A stretch of DNA of 64,000 nucleotides from Nitratireductor luteus (GCF_026162365.1 NZ_JAOANW010000013.1:1-64000); one strand, 5' to 3'. Positions 54,188 through 62,087 are shown, counted from the first letter of the stretch. The notes: generated by a model from the sequence alone, not told the origin. Program-made: numbers and translations.

Positions 54188-54411
54188 TGCGGCACCGCGA
54201 CCGGAACAGCGCACCCCGCACGCGCTTCCCGCTGGTGCGGGACGCCGATGCGCCGAACCCGAATTTCGCCCGCATGCCGCGCGGCCCGGCCGGCGATGCC
54301 GACAGGCTGGCGCAGGTTGCGGTGGAAGGGCATGAACCGGGGCCGCAAGCGGCCCTGCGCCGGCTTAGCTTTTCCGGCGTACGCGGCGCACTGGCGGAGC
54401 TTTTGCCATGA
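54187..54411 (+). CDS. Small phage protein, unknown function
   Basis: 74-aa basic protein (RHRDRNSAPRTRFPLVRDAD, then PNPNFARMPRGPAGDADRLAQVAVEGHEPGPQAALRRL). No domain visible. It overlaps the upstream stop by 1 nt (TGATG) and the next start by 4 nt (ATGA), which supports it as a gene in a tightly packed operon. Confidence 0.6.
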   Translation: MRHRDRNSAPRTRFPLVRDADAPNPNFARMPRGPAGDADRLAQVAVEGHEPGPQAALRRLSFSGVRGALAELLP

Positions 54412-54782
54412 GCCGCCGCCCGATGCATTCGCTTTCGGGCTCGGTCGCGGTCGGCGCGCTCGTGGTCGCGATGGCAGTGGGCGCTGCTGCCAAGCTCGGC
54501 GTGACGCGCGCCCATCCGCATGATGCGCCCCCTTCGGCAATGGCTCAGGACGGCTGGACCTATCCCTATGCCTGTTGCTCCGACAAGGACTGCCGCGAGG
54601 TGGCCGGCGCAGCCGTGCGCGAGAGGCCGGAGGGCTATGTCATCCAGGCCACCGGCGAGGTGATCTCCTACCAGGATCGCCGCGTGCGCCACTCGCCGGA
54701 CGGGCTCTTCCACATCTGCACCGTGGCTGGCCTGGAGACGAGCCGGACCATCTGTCTTTTCGTTCCGCCGAGGGCTTTCTGA
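54408..54782 (+). CDS. Exported cysteine-containing phage protein
   Basis: 124-aa protein with an N-terminal hydrophobic segment (SVAVGALVVAMAVGAAAKL, residues about 12-30), probably a signal anchor. The exported part has YACCSDKDCREVAGAAVRERPEGYVI and HSPDGLFHICTVAG..CLF, where four or five Cys may form disulfides. The YPYxCCSDxDC motif recurs in rhizobial exported proteins in and outside phages, but its role is unknown. An envelope-exposed lysogen factor is possible. Confidence 0.75.
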   Translation: MSRRPMHSLSGSVAVGALVVAMAVGAAAKLGVTRAHPHDAPPSAMAQDGWTYPYACCSDKDCREVAGAAVRERPEGYVIQATGEVISYQDRRVRHSPDGLFHICTVAGLETSRTICLFVPPRAF

Positions 54783-55297
54783 TGGCGGCGATTGAGGACA
54801 TCGGCACCGCGTTGCCAACGGCCGACCAGATCGCGCTGGCGCTGGTGACGGCGGCGCGCCTTCGCCGCGAAGACCCGGTCGCAATCGCCAAGGGCGCGCG
54901 CTCCCGCGCGCGGTTCGTTGCCATTGCCGCACTCAAGGAGGCGTTTCCGCAAGCGGGCTGGCCATTCCTCGGCCGCTGCTGCGGCCACCATGCGCCGGGT
55001 GGCGCACAAGGCCGGGTGATCATGGCGCGGACGCTCAAATGGTGGCGCGAGATCGATGTCGACGAAGTGGTGGGAGTGCTCCTGACCGGCGGCGAAGCGG
55101 ACGAGCAGGGGGCCGAGCAGCCGATGATCGAGCCCACGCCGTTCAGCGCCGACGAGCGCAGGCTGATCTCGCGCATGTGGAAGGGCGGGGCCAGCCCGGT
55201 TTCCATCGGCGCCGCGCTCGGCTCCGACGCCGACACGGTGCGCCGTTTCGCCAGTGACAATCCGGGGCTTTGCCCCGCTGCTCACCGCTCAAGTTGA
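54782..55297 (+). CDS. Phage HTH protein
   Basis: 171-aa protein. The middle (MARTLKWWREIDVDEVVGVLL) is generic. The C-terminal FSADERRLISRMWKGGASPVSIGAALGSDADTVRRFASD is a GcrA/sigma-type helix-turn-helix (residues about 118-157). The N-terminal AIAKGARSRARFVAIAALKEAFPQAGWPFLGRCCGHHAPG recalls a DnaA-domain-IV-like helix-turn-helix, with HHAPG where DnaA has DHTTV. It may bind host replication or promoter sequences, but this is inference. Confidence 0.7.
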   Translation: MAAIEDIGTALPTADQIALALVTAARLRREDPVAIAKGARSRARFVAIAALKEAFPQAGWPFLGRCCGHHAPGGAQGRVIMARTLKWWREIDVDEVVGVLLTGGEADEQGAEQPMIEPTPFSADERRLISRMWKGGASPVSIGAALGSDADTVRRFASDNPGLCPAAHRSS

Positions 55298-55306
55298 GGG
55301 ACCGCC

Positions 55307-55636
55307 ATGGAATACGACCCATACAATGCGCGCGGTCCAGCGCGGGAACGCGCCGGCGCCAAGCTCAAGGCCGGTGGCGAGGACGGCGAGGCGAGCGGCC
55401 CGCAGACTATCGCCGCCGGGCAGCTCCGCTCCTTCATCGAGCGCATCGAACGGGTGCAGGAAGATATCGACGCGCTGTCGGACGACCGCAAGGAGATCTA
55501 CGCCGAATTGAAGGCCACGGGCTTCGATACGAAGGCCGTGCGCACCATCGTCAAGCTTCGCAAGATGGACCAGGCCGAACGGCAGGAAGCCGAGGCGCTG
55601 ATCGATCTCTACAAGAACGCGCTGGGGATGGATTAG
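55307..55636 (+). CDS. GapR-like (DUF2312) DNA-binding protein
   Basis: 109 aa. [80 protein letters not shown] is a complete DUF2312/GapR domain (residues about 28-108): coiled-coil helices ending in the basic [13 protein letters not shown] stretch. In Caulobacter GapR encircles overtwisted DNA and aids replication. A phage copy beside replication genes probably acts on phage DNA topology. GAGGGA precedes the ATG. Confidence 0.92.
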   Translation: MEYDPYNARGPARERAGAKLKAGGEDGEASGPQTIAAGQLRSFIERIERVQEDIDALSDDRKEIYAELKATGFDTKAVRTIVKLRKMDQAERQEAEALIDLYKNALGMD

Positions 55637-55638
55637 CG

Positions 55639-56775
55639 ATGAAGTATCAGCTGCTCCCCGCGCTTTCCGCCGAGGAATATGCCGCGCTCGAGGCGTCCAT
55701 CGTGGCACATGGCGTGCTGGTTCCCGTCGAGTATGACGAGGACGGCGAGATTATCGACGGGCATCACCGCGTCGCCATCTGCCAAAACCTCGGCCTGGTC
55801 GACTGGCCGCGCTTCGTGCGCAAGGGGCTGTCGGAAGCGGACAAGCGAAAGCTGGCGCGCGAGCTGAATGTGTCGCGCCGGCACCTTTCGAGCGCGCAGA
55901 AACAGGCGGTGATTGCCGACCAGCTGCGCGACACGCCCTCGATCTCCTCGCGCGCCATCGCGGCCATGCTGGGCGTGGATCATAAGACGGTTTCTTCCGT
56001 GCGCACGCGCCTTGTCGATGGTGGGGAAATTCCCCACCACAACGAGGTGGAAGGCCGCGACGGCGTGAAGCAGCCGGCGCGCAAGACCATCAGGACATCC
56101 TTCCTGCCCGACACGGAAAACCGTCGCGAGCTGATGAAGGTCGCCAAGGATCTCCGGGCCCAGGACCAGAAGACCCGGCATTCGGTGCGGCTCGCCCATA
56201 TGGCGATGATCGCGGACAAAGGCGCGGCCAGCGCGCCGGGCAAGCTCGACCGGGCTTATCCCGTCTACTATGCCGACTGCCCGTGGAAATACGGCGTGCG
56301 CTCGGAGGTGACGGGGCGCGAGAAGAGCGCCGAGAACCACTATCCGACGATGACGACCGAGGAGATCGTCGCGTTGATGACCGGCCTGATCGGCGGAACG
56401 TCGCCGGCGGTGTTCTTCTGCTGGGCGACGAACCCGATGCTGCCGGATGGGCTGCGCGTGATGGAAGCCTGCGGCTTCACCTATGTGCATCACTGGATCT
56501 GGGACAAGGAAGTGGCCGGCACCGGCTATTGGGGCCGGGACCGGCACGAGCTTCTGCTGATCGGCCGCCGCGGCGATGTTGCCGCCCCGCTGCCGGGCTC
56601 GCAGCCGGAGACCGTCTACCGCGAGCTCAAGGGCAGGCACTCCGCCAAGCCCGACTATTTCGCCGAGACAATCGAGCGGCTCTACCCCGACATGCCGCGA
56701 CTGGAACTGTTCTGCCGCACGCCCCGGCCGGGGTGGGACGCGTGGGGCTATGAGGCAGAGGAGACCACATCATGA
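55639..56775 (+). CDS. ParB-domain / MT-A70 methyltransferase fusion
   Basis: 378-aa fusion. Residues 1-60 are a ParB/sulfiredoxin-like nuclease fold (GEIIDGHHRVAICQ near 37-50). 70-125 contain an HTH (SISSRAIAAMLGVDHKTVSSVRTRL). 200-375 are an MT-A70 adenine-N6 methyltransferase domain: YYADCPWKYG (213-216 is DCPW instead of the usual DPPW), ENHYPTMTTEEI, FCWATNPMLP, WDKEVAGTGYWGRDRHELLLIGRRG, and LELFCRTPRPGWDAWG. It probably methylates phage DNA. The Cys in the catalytic tetrad is a variant to check. It starts 3 nt after the GapR-like gene and overlaps the clamp gene (ATGA). Confidence 0.88.
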   Translation: MKYQLLPALSAEEYAALEASIVAHGVLVPVEYDEDGEIIDGHHRVAICQNLGLVDWPRFVRKGLSEADKRKLARELNVSRRHLSSAQKQAVIADQLRDTPSISSRAIAAMLGVDHKTVSSVRTRLVDGGEIPHHNEVEGRDGVKQPARKTIRTSFLPDTENRRELMKVAKDLRAQDQKTRHSVRLAHMAMIADKGAASAPGKLDRAYPVYYADCPWKYGVRSEVTGREKSAENHYPTMTTEEIVALMTGLIGGTSPAVFFCWATNPMLPDGLRVMEACGFTYVHHWIWDKEVAGTGYWGRDRHELLLIGRRGDVAAPLPGSQPETVYRELKGRHSAKPDYFAETIERLYPDMPRLELFCRTPRPGWDAWGYEAEETTS

Positions 56776-57860
56776 AACTGGAAACCACAGCAGGGCAATT
56801 GCATTCGGCGCTCAAGATGGTGTCGGGCCTGGTCGAGCGTGTCGCCGTCAGTCCCGTGCTTACTTCCATCAAGATCGAGGACGGGCGTCTGACCGCCACC
56901 AATCTCGACATGGCGGCATCGGTCACCTTGCCGACCATCGGGAAGGTGGAGGGCACCGCAACGGTCGACTACTTCGCCCTGTCCGCCCTTGCCAAGCATA
57001 CCGCCCATGACGAGCGGATCGCGCTGGCGGAAGATAGTGGGCTTGCCACGGCTTCCTTCAATGGCAGCGAATATCAGATGCCGTCCTATCCGGTATCCGA
57101 TTTTCCGGATTTCGGTGCCGTCGAGGGCGAGGCCACCCGCTCCGACAATGCCGGCCTGATCCATGCCCTGCGCCGTGTGCGCTTTGCCATGTCGACGGAA
57201 GAGACACGTTACTATCTCAACGGTGTCGCGTTCTTGCTCGACCGCAACGAAGCGCCGATGCTCTGCGCCACCAATGGCCACCGGCTTGCCCTGATGCCGT
57301 TGCCTGCTGCGCCTGATGGTTCGATCGGCTCGATAGTCCCGCGACACACGGTGAACTTCCTCGCCCGGCAGAAGGGCGAGCCGTCCACCGTGGTGTTCGA
57401 CCAGGAGCGACGGCGCTCCCGTTTCGACCTTCCGGGAATGACGGTTTCGGCAAAGCTGATCGACGGGACCTTTCCCGACGTCAATCGCGTCATCCCGCAG
57501 GATGCCGTCCGCTTGTTCTCGGTCGATCGCGCGGCATTGATGCGCACGCTGAGGCGCCTGTGCGCGTTCTCGCGATCTCACGGGATCTTGCGCTCCGTAA
57601 AGCTCACAGGAACACCGGACGGGCTGACCCTGAGCACGAGCGCTGACGGCCGGCGGGCGTCCGAGCGCATGAGTTTCGTGTCGCCACCGGAAAAGCCATT
57701 CGAGTGCGGGTATAACGCCGACTACCTCGTCGATGCGCTTGCTGCGCTCAACGGCGAAACCGTGGCCTTCGCCTCTGTCGATGACATCGCCAACTCTCCA
57801 ACCATCATCAGCGCCGAGGACGATCCGCTGCTGATCGTCCAGATGCCGATGCGCGTGTGA
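56772..57860 (+). CDS. Phage-encoded DNA polymerase III beta subunit (sliding clamp)
   Basis: 362 aa, close to the length of bacterial DnaN. The three-domain pattern is visible: MKLETTAGQLHSALKMVSGLVERVAVSPVLTSIKIEDGRL, then TRYYLNGVAFLL and CATNGHRLALM near residue 155, LIDGTFPDVNRVIPQ near 240, and a C-terminus LLIVQMPMRV that matches the clamp's terminal strand. It should form a dimeric ring on DNA. Overlap with the methyltransferase gene on one side (ATGA) and a small gene on the other shows it is part of the phage operon, not a displaced host gene. Confidence 0.9.
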   Translation: MKLETTAGQLHSALKMVSGLVERVAVSPVLTSIKIEDGRLTATNLDMAASVTLPTIGKVEGTATVDYFALSALAKHTAHDERIALAEDSGLATASFNGSEYQMPSYPVSDFPDFGAVEGEATRSDNAGLIHALRRVRFAMSTEETRYYLNGVAFLLDRNEAPMLCATNGHRLALMPLPAAPDGSIGSIVPRHTVNFLARQKGEPSTVVFDQERRRSRFDLPGMTVSAKLIDGTFPDVNRVIPQDAVRLFSVDRAALMRTLRRLCAFSRSHGILRSVKLTGTPDGLTLSTSADGRRASERMSFVSPPEKPFECGYNADYLVDALAALNGETVAFASVDDIANSPTIISAEDDPLLIVQMPMRV

Positions 57861-57871
57861 GGCGAACCGCA

Positions 57872-58162
57872 ATGCTTGCCCCGCGCCCCGACTTCTCGCC
57901 CACCATGCTGCGCTTCTTCCTGCGCGCCCGCGCAAAGCAGGCCGTCGCCGACAGCGGCCGGCCGGGGCAGTCCTACCGGATCGTCAAGGACTTCAAGACG
58001 CGGCTGCGCAAGTCCGCCGGCGTGACCGTCACCCAGATGGACCTCGCCTGGATGGGGCGGCTGAACACGCCCGAACCACGGGCGCGGCTGTGGGCCGTGC
58101 TCGGGCACTTCCCAGCCGACCATGGCGTGACGCTTACCCATGGAGGGCAAGACGATGGCTGA
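57872..58162 (+). CDS. Phage protein of unknown function
   Basis: 96-aa protein: MLAPRPDFSPTMLRFFLRARAKQAVADSGRPGQSYRIVKDFKTRLRKSAGVTVTQMDLAWMGRLNTPEPRARLWAVLGHF. Basic and helical; no family. The ATG at 57872 has GAGG 9 nt upstream; the GTG at 57857 (overlapping the clamp's stop) is the alternative. Confidence 0.6.
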   Translation: MLAPRPDFSPTMLRFFLRARAKQAVADSGRPGQSYRIVKDFKTRLRKSAGVTVTQMDLAWMGRLNTPEPRARLWAVLGHFPADHGVTLTHGGQDDG

Positions 58163-58478
58163 TATCGACCGCGCTGCCTTTGCCGAGGCCATCATGCGGG
58201 TGCTCGACCGCGCCGGGCTTTCTTTCGGAAAGGCCGTCGAGACCTGGCCCGAACTGGACAAGGCCATGCTTTCGCGCGCCTGCAGCGAGAAGCCGCTTTC
58301 GGCGGCGAATTTCCTGCTCGTCTGCAAGGTCATGGGTCTCGATCCCTTCGCCTACCTGATTCATGACAAGCAGCGCCGCGTGCGTCTGCGCGACATCGCG
58401 AAAAGGCTTTCGGAACAGTCCGTTACACCAGTAGTCAAACGTGAAACCTACACGGGTGCGGGGAGGGCGAGGGCGTGA
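58155..58478 (+). CDS. Phage HTH-like protein
   Basis: 107-aa protein. FAEAIMRVLDRAGLSFGKAVETWPELDKAMLSRACSEKPLSAANFLLVCKVMGLDPFAYLI (residues about 8-67) looks like an XRE-type helix-turn-helix domain with LSAANFLLVCKVMGLDPF as the last helices. GGAGG lies 8 nt before ATG 58155. It overlaps the preceding gene and the next gene's GTG. Confidence 0.7.
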   Translation: MADIDRAAFAEAIMRVLDRAGLSFGKAVETWPELDKAMLSRACSEKPLSAANFLLVCKVMGLDPFAYLIHDKQRRVRLRDIAKRLSEQSVTPVVKRETYTGAGRARA

Positions 58479-58768
58479 CCCACAGCATGATCCCCATCAT
58501 CCGCGAGATGCATGACGCGGGCAGCGACGAAGAGCGGGCACGGGTGCTGCTGATGGTCTCCGATGCCGTGCTGATGAAATACCGGCACGTGTTCGAGGCG
58601 GCATGCCGGCATGCCCAGTTCGATTGCGGGCTCGAATACATCAATGTCCGCCGCGCCGCCTGGCATGCGGTGCGCGGGCCGGACGGGCGGCAACGCAATC
58701 CTCTGTTCGAGGATGCGCGCCAGCGCTTTGCCACTATGGCCGGAACGGAAGGGGGCGCGAAGCCATGA
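58475..58768 (+). CDS. Phage protein of unknown function
   Basis: 97-aa, helical protein beginning at GTG 58475 inside the previous stop (GTGA). It has EERARVLLMVSDAVLMKYRHVFEAACRHAQFDCGLEYINVRRAAWHAVRGP. The regular spacing of helices and one Cys-x5-Cys pair are the only features. No family recognised. Confidence 0.6.
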   Translation: MTHSMIPIIREMHDAGSDEERARVLLMVSDAVLMKYRHVFEAACRHAQFDCGLEYINVRRAAWHAVRGPDGRQRNPLFEDARQRFATMAGTEGGAKP

Positions 58769-59244
58769 CCGCTCCTCTCCAGGTCTCATTCGTCAAGGAT
58801 GTTCGCGAGGCCATCTTCCGCGAGGCGAAGCTGCGGCAGCTGCGGCCGCAGGTGCTGGTTGCCGCCGCCATGCGCGGCGTGCTCGAAGGCAACCTGCTGG
58901 ACGCGGTGATCGACGGCGAAGACGCGCGGCGGCTCGCCGGCGGCCATGCCCGTGACGCGCTCAACGGGCTCACGCTGATCCAGTCCGGCCTTGTCTACCT
59001 GATCGGCCTGCATGCGGGACGGGACGGTGCCGCGCGGCTTTCCCTCTCCGGCTACCAGGCGCGCATGGAGGGCGCTTCGATTGGCGGTATCCAGAACGCG
59101 CTTGCGCGACTTGCCACGCTCGGCCTGATCCGCCGGCGCGGCACCAGCTCGCGCCTTACGCCGCAGGCCTATGCGCTGACGCCGGCCGGCAAAACGATCT
59201 ACGCCGCCCTTTCCGGCGCCGACGTGGATGGAGGCGAGGGATGA
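58765..59244 (+). CDS. Phage winged-helix protein
   Basis: 159-aa protein. The second half (SGYQARMEGASIGGIQNALARLATLGLIRRRGTSSRLTPQAYALTPAGKTIY) is a MarR/PadR-like winged helix: recognition helix QNALARLATLGLI, then wing RRRGTSSRL and LTPAGKTIY (residues about 95-150). The N-terminal half lacks similarity. A DNA-binding early regulator is likely. It overlaps its neighbours by 4 nt on both sides. Confidence 0.72.
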   Translation: MTAPLQVSFVKDVREAIFREAKLRQLRPQVLVAAAMRGVLEGNLLDAVIDGEDARRLAGGHARDALNGLTLIQSGLVYLIGLHAGRDGAARLSLSGYQARMEGASIGGIQNALARLATLGLIRRRGTSSRLTPQAYALTPAGKTIYAALSGADVDGGEG

Positions 59245-59618
59245 GCCGGCGCGATGACATTCGCGAACGCATCATGTCGTGCGTCGAGATTGTCGACACC
59301 GGCTACGAGACTCCCTGCCATCTTTGGACTGGCCAGCTTTCCGGGGACGGTCGCGGCGGCGGTTATCCCCGAATGAAGCTCAATGGGCAGACGGTGGCCG
59401 TCCATCGCGTGAGTTTCACCAACGAGCACGGATACATCCCCGGCAAGAAGCAACTCGACCACAAATGCCGGCAGCGGCGCTGCGTGCGCGACGATCATCT
59501 TGAGATTGTTACCTGCAAGCAGAACGCCATACGGCGTGAGATGGCGAACGGCCGGAGGAAGCCCCGGAAGCGGCGGAGCCACAAGCCCGAGGTCATGGTG
59601 CTGGAGGCGGCGGAATGA
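59241..59618 (+). CDS. HNH endonuclease
   Basis: 125-aa protein. CHLWTGQLSGDGRGGGYPRMKLNGQTVAVHRVSF leads to the HNH core LDHKCRQRRCVRDDHLEIVTCKQNA (near residues 73-97), with His and two Cys as zinc/catalytic ligands. This is the HNH_3 type common in phages, here in the middle of the early operon rather than beside terminase. It could be a homing nuclease or take part in replication or packaging. Confidence 0.85.
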   Translation: MSRRDDIRERIMSCVEIVDTGYETPCHLWTGQLSGDGRGGGYPRMKLNGQTVAVHRVSFTNEHGYIPGKKQLDHKCRQRRCVRDDHLEIVTCKQNAIRREMANGRRKPRKRRSHKPEVMVLEAAE

Positions 59619-60154
59619 GCGAAGCCGCCCACCTGCGCCGCATCCGCGACAAGCTCGCCGCCATCGCCCCGGCCGAATGGAGCCTGGCGGCGGATGATCT
59701 CGGCCTGTTTGTCGAGGCCAGCGACAAGGATGGAGCGCCGGTGGCACTCGTGCGGGCGCAGCCGGGGGTGAGCTCCGAAGAAATCGAATTCATGGCCGAT
59801 GCCCCGCGCAACATGGCCTTCCTTCTCGCCATCTTCGACAGGGCCATTGCCGCGATGCGCGAGCGGAGCGGCCAATCCGGACGACAGGGCGCGGGCGAGC
59901 CATCGGCCACGGCGCAGGATACGCCGAGGAACTACGCGGCCGAAGCCGCCATGAAATGCCAGGAGCCGGCCTTCAAGGCATTCCTCGAGGCGCGGCACGG
60001 GCTGGAACGCCCGCTGACCGACGACCGCGTGGCGCAAAAGCTGCGCAGCCTTCTGGGCATCGCCACGCGCAAGACGCTGAACACCGACGACGCCGCGGCG
60101 TCGCGCTGGAAGCGGCTGCGGGAAGAATTCAATGCATGGAGGACGGCGGGATGA
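59615..60154 (+). CDS. Phage protein of unknown function
   Basis: 179-aa protein. The N-terminal half (EWSLAADDLGLFVEASDKDGAPVALVRAQPGVSSEEIEFMADAPRNMAFLLAI) may be a small alpha/beta domain. The C-terminal half, AAEAAMKCQEPAFKAFLEARHGLERPLTDDRVAQKLRSLLGIATRKTLNTDDAAASRWKRLREEFNAW, is a helical module I associate with alphaproteobacterial prophage replication regions. No function known. It is the last gene before the reversed cargo gene. Confidence 0.68.
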   Translation: MSEAAHLRRIRDKLAAIAPAEWSLAADDLGLFVEASDKDGAPVALVRAQPGVSSEEIEFMADAPRNMAFLLAIFDRAIAAMRERSGQSGRQGAGEPSATAQDTPRNYAAEAAMKCQEPAFKAFLEARHGLERPLTDDRVAQKLRSLLGIATRKTLNTDDAAASRWKRLREEFNAWRTAG

Positions 60155-60159
60155 ATATT

Positions 60160-60654
60160 TTAGAATCCGGCAGTGTTTTCCTCCAGGGGAATCCGGAGCA
60201 GCGCACGTTTGTTCGACTGCCGTTCGTTGAGAATCGTATATCGAATATCGACCCATGCGGTGTCAATCTGTCGCGTCGTGGCGAGAAAGATCGTGAAGCT
60301 GGAATTGTCGGAATCGATCTCATTAAACGAAATCGAACCGTCGCGGGGATCCGCTATATCGGGTCCAGAATACCATCCAACAATGGGTGGATCGTAGGTA
60401 AACGTCTTGGGCGGAAAGAAGACAATTCCGTCTCCGCTGCCGTCGACAGCCTCAATGAGCTTTATATTGTAGTCACCTTTCAGAAGCACTCGAACATAGA
60501 CGCGATATACCCTTCGATTCCGAAAGTTGTGTGTACGCAAATCATAGGCGGAAATTTCCGGACCGAAGCGAATGTCTTTCTTAATGGCCTTCTGAATTGC
60601 GTACCTCAGGCCATTGCTCAGTATCGGGCCGAAAAATCCAGACAACCCTTCCAT
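60160..60654 (-). CDS. Lone reversed prophage gene, candidate lysogenic-conversion (moron) gene
   Basis: 164-aa protein on the opposite strand inside the rightward early operon, with clearly lower GC and more Ile, Tyr, Asn and Asp than its neighbours. MEGLSGFFGPILSNGLRYAIQKAIKKDIRFGPEIS is an amphipathic start; the remainder reads as beta strands (VYRVYVRVLLKGDYNIKLIE, ISFNEIDSDNSSFTIFLA, TAWVDIRYTILN). No signal peptide or family. GGGAGG lies 7 nt before the chosen ATG. Isolation, own orientation and odd composition are the marks of a moron, possibly an immunity or defence gene, but no function can be read. Confidence 0.78.
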   Translation of the reverse strand: MEGLSGFFGPILSNGLRYAIQKAIKKDIRFGPEISAYDLRTHNFRNRRVYRVYVRVLLKGDYNIKLIEAVDGSGDGIVFFPPKTFTYDPPIVGWYSGPDIADPRDGSISFNEIDSDNSSFTIFLATTRQIDTAWVDIRYTILNERQSNKRALLRIPLEENTAGF

Positions 60655-60848
60655 GCTGCGCCTCCCACTCTGTGGGGATGGTTTGAGCACGAACGTCGAG
60701 CGCCATCAAGTTCCAGCATCGGTGGTCATGCGGCCGAGTGTATGAGCCGGCTATACCCCTGCTGTAACCATCTCGCAAATGCGGGCAAGATACCCATAGA
60801 AGTGTCGGAACTATCGTCGTTGGCCGCGGCCCAGCGGGTGATGGCAGC

Positions 60849-62087
60849 ATGAGTGCCTATCTGCTTGGCACCGGCTTTCGCGCCGACATGGGCACCTGCA
60901 TCCGCAAGCTGGTGCTGCTCAAGCTGATCGACGCCTGCGAGGACGACGGCACCCGCATCTTCCCGGCCATCGCCACCGTGGCGCGCGCGGCGCAGTGCAG
61001 CGACCGCCAGGTGCAGCGCGAGATCAAGGCGTTTGTCGAGATCGGGCTGCTGACGCTGGTGCGCGAGGGCGGCAAGGGGCGGCGTTCGACGAACGAATAC
61101 GCCATGGACCTCGACGTGCTGGGCGCGATCTCGAAGGACGGATGGGACGTCTATGCCGACCGCATGGCTAAGGGTGACACGGTGTCACCCTTAGAAACCG
61201 GCTCCAAGGGTGACACGGGGGGCACCGATAGGGTGACACGGGAGACGGCTAAGGGTGACAATGAATGTCATACAACCCCTCCAGACCCCTCCCTTGATCC
61301 CTCCGTTGAGAGAGAGGCGCGCGCGAGCGGGCGGGAAGCGGGCCAGCCGGAAGACCCGAAAGCGGTGGAGAGGGCCTTCTGGCAGGTTGTGAAGGATTGG
61401 CCGGGCTTTGCCGGGATGCCGAAAGAGCCGGCCAAGCGGGCGTGGATGGCGCTTTCGCCGGAAGACCGCGCCGACGCGGCGGCGAAACGCGATGCCTGGC
61501 TGGCACTGCTCAAGGCACAGCGCAAATCCCACACGCCGGCGCCTTCGACCTATTTCGGCGAACGGCTGTGGCGGGACGTGCCGGAGCCGGAGGAGGAAAA
61601 GCCGGTTGCGCTGGAAGCCAAGCCCTTCGGACCGCTGTGGCAGGCCGTGCGGGTGAAGCAGCTTCTGCTCGGCCCCACGGTGCCGCAAACCGCCCTGACC
61701 GCATTCCAGCGCCACATGGTCGAAAAGGGCGAATGGGACGAGGCGCAGCTGCGGCTGGAGAGCCAGGCAAAGACCGGGTTTCCGGTGGTCAACGCCATTC
61801 ACGACAAGGCCGCGCACCGGCAGGGCATTTCGGTATCGCCGGCGCTGCAGCCTCTCGCCGATCTGATGGAGGCGGTGCCTGTCGGCTCCGATGTCTTCGA
61901 GGCCTGGCGCCGCCACCATGAGCGGCATGGCTGGCCGTGGATACCCGATCCTGGCGGCATGCGGGTGGTCTACTTCCCGCGCGGCGGACCTGCCGGGCTG
62001 GGGGAACTCGAGGCGGCTCTTCGGAGCGATGACGGGCAAAGCGAGGAAAAGGCGGATGATCGTGGCGGACGTGAAGCGGCTGAATGA
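60849..62087 (+). CDS. Phage replication initiator (winged-helix, O-like)
   Basis: 412-aa protein. Residues about 20-85 are a winged helix-turn-helix (IFPAIATVARAAQCSDRQVQREIKAFVEIGLLTLVREGGKGRRSTNEY), the start typical of phage replication initiators/replisome organisers. 100-170 form a low-complexity Gly/Thr/Asp/Pro linker whose coding sequence holds iteron-like repeats (61168-61260). The C-terminal half is Trp/Ala-rich and helical (FWQVVKDWPGFAGMPKEPAKRAW; VFEAWRRHHERHGWPWIPDPGGMRVVYFP), probably the partner-binding region. The layout recalls lambda O with the origin inside the gene. Confidence 0.78.
   Translation: MSAYLLGTGFRADMGTCIRKLVLLKLIDACEDDGTRIFPAIATVARAAQCSDRQVQREIKAFVEIGLLTLVREGGKGRRSTNEYAMDLDVLGAISKDGWDVYADRMAKGDTVSPLETGSKGDTGGTDRVTRETAKGDNECHTTPPDPSLDPSVEREARASGREAGQPEDPKAVERAFWQVVKDWPGFAGMPKEPAKRAWMALSPEDRADAAAKRDAWLALLKAQRKSHTPAPSTYFGERLWRDVPEPEEEKPVALEAKPFGPLWQAVRVKQLLLGPTVPQTALTAFQRHMVEKGEWDEAQLRLESQAKTGFPVVNAIHDKAAHRQGISVSPALQPLADLMEAVPVGSDVFEAWRRHHERHGWPWIPDPGGMRVVYFPRGGPAGLGELEAALRSDDGQSEEKADDRGGREAAE
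61168..61260. repeat. Iteron-like repeats (candidate prophage replication origin)
   Basis: Five copies of AAGGGTGACAC or its complement: CTAAGGGTGACAC (61168-61180), its exact inverse GTGTCACCCTTAG (61182-61194), AAGGGTGACAC (61206-61216), TAGGGTGACAC (61229-61239), and CTAAGGGTGACA (61249-61260). The first two form a 27-bp palindrome with a single central base. They encode the linker of the replication initiator, where the protein sequence is free to vary. Confidence 0.78.

Noticed and set aside
60581-60850. 89-codon minus-strand frame upstream of the reversed cargo gene
   Set aside because: It covers the cargo gene's ribosome site and promoter region, has no good start and looks random.
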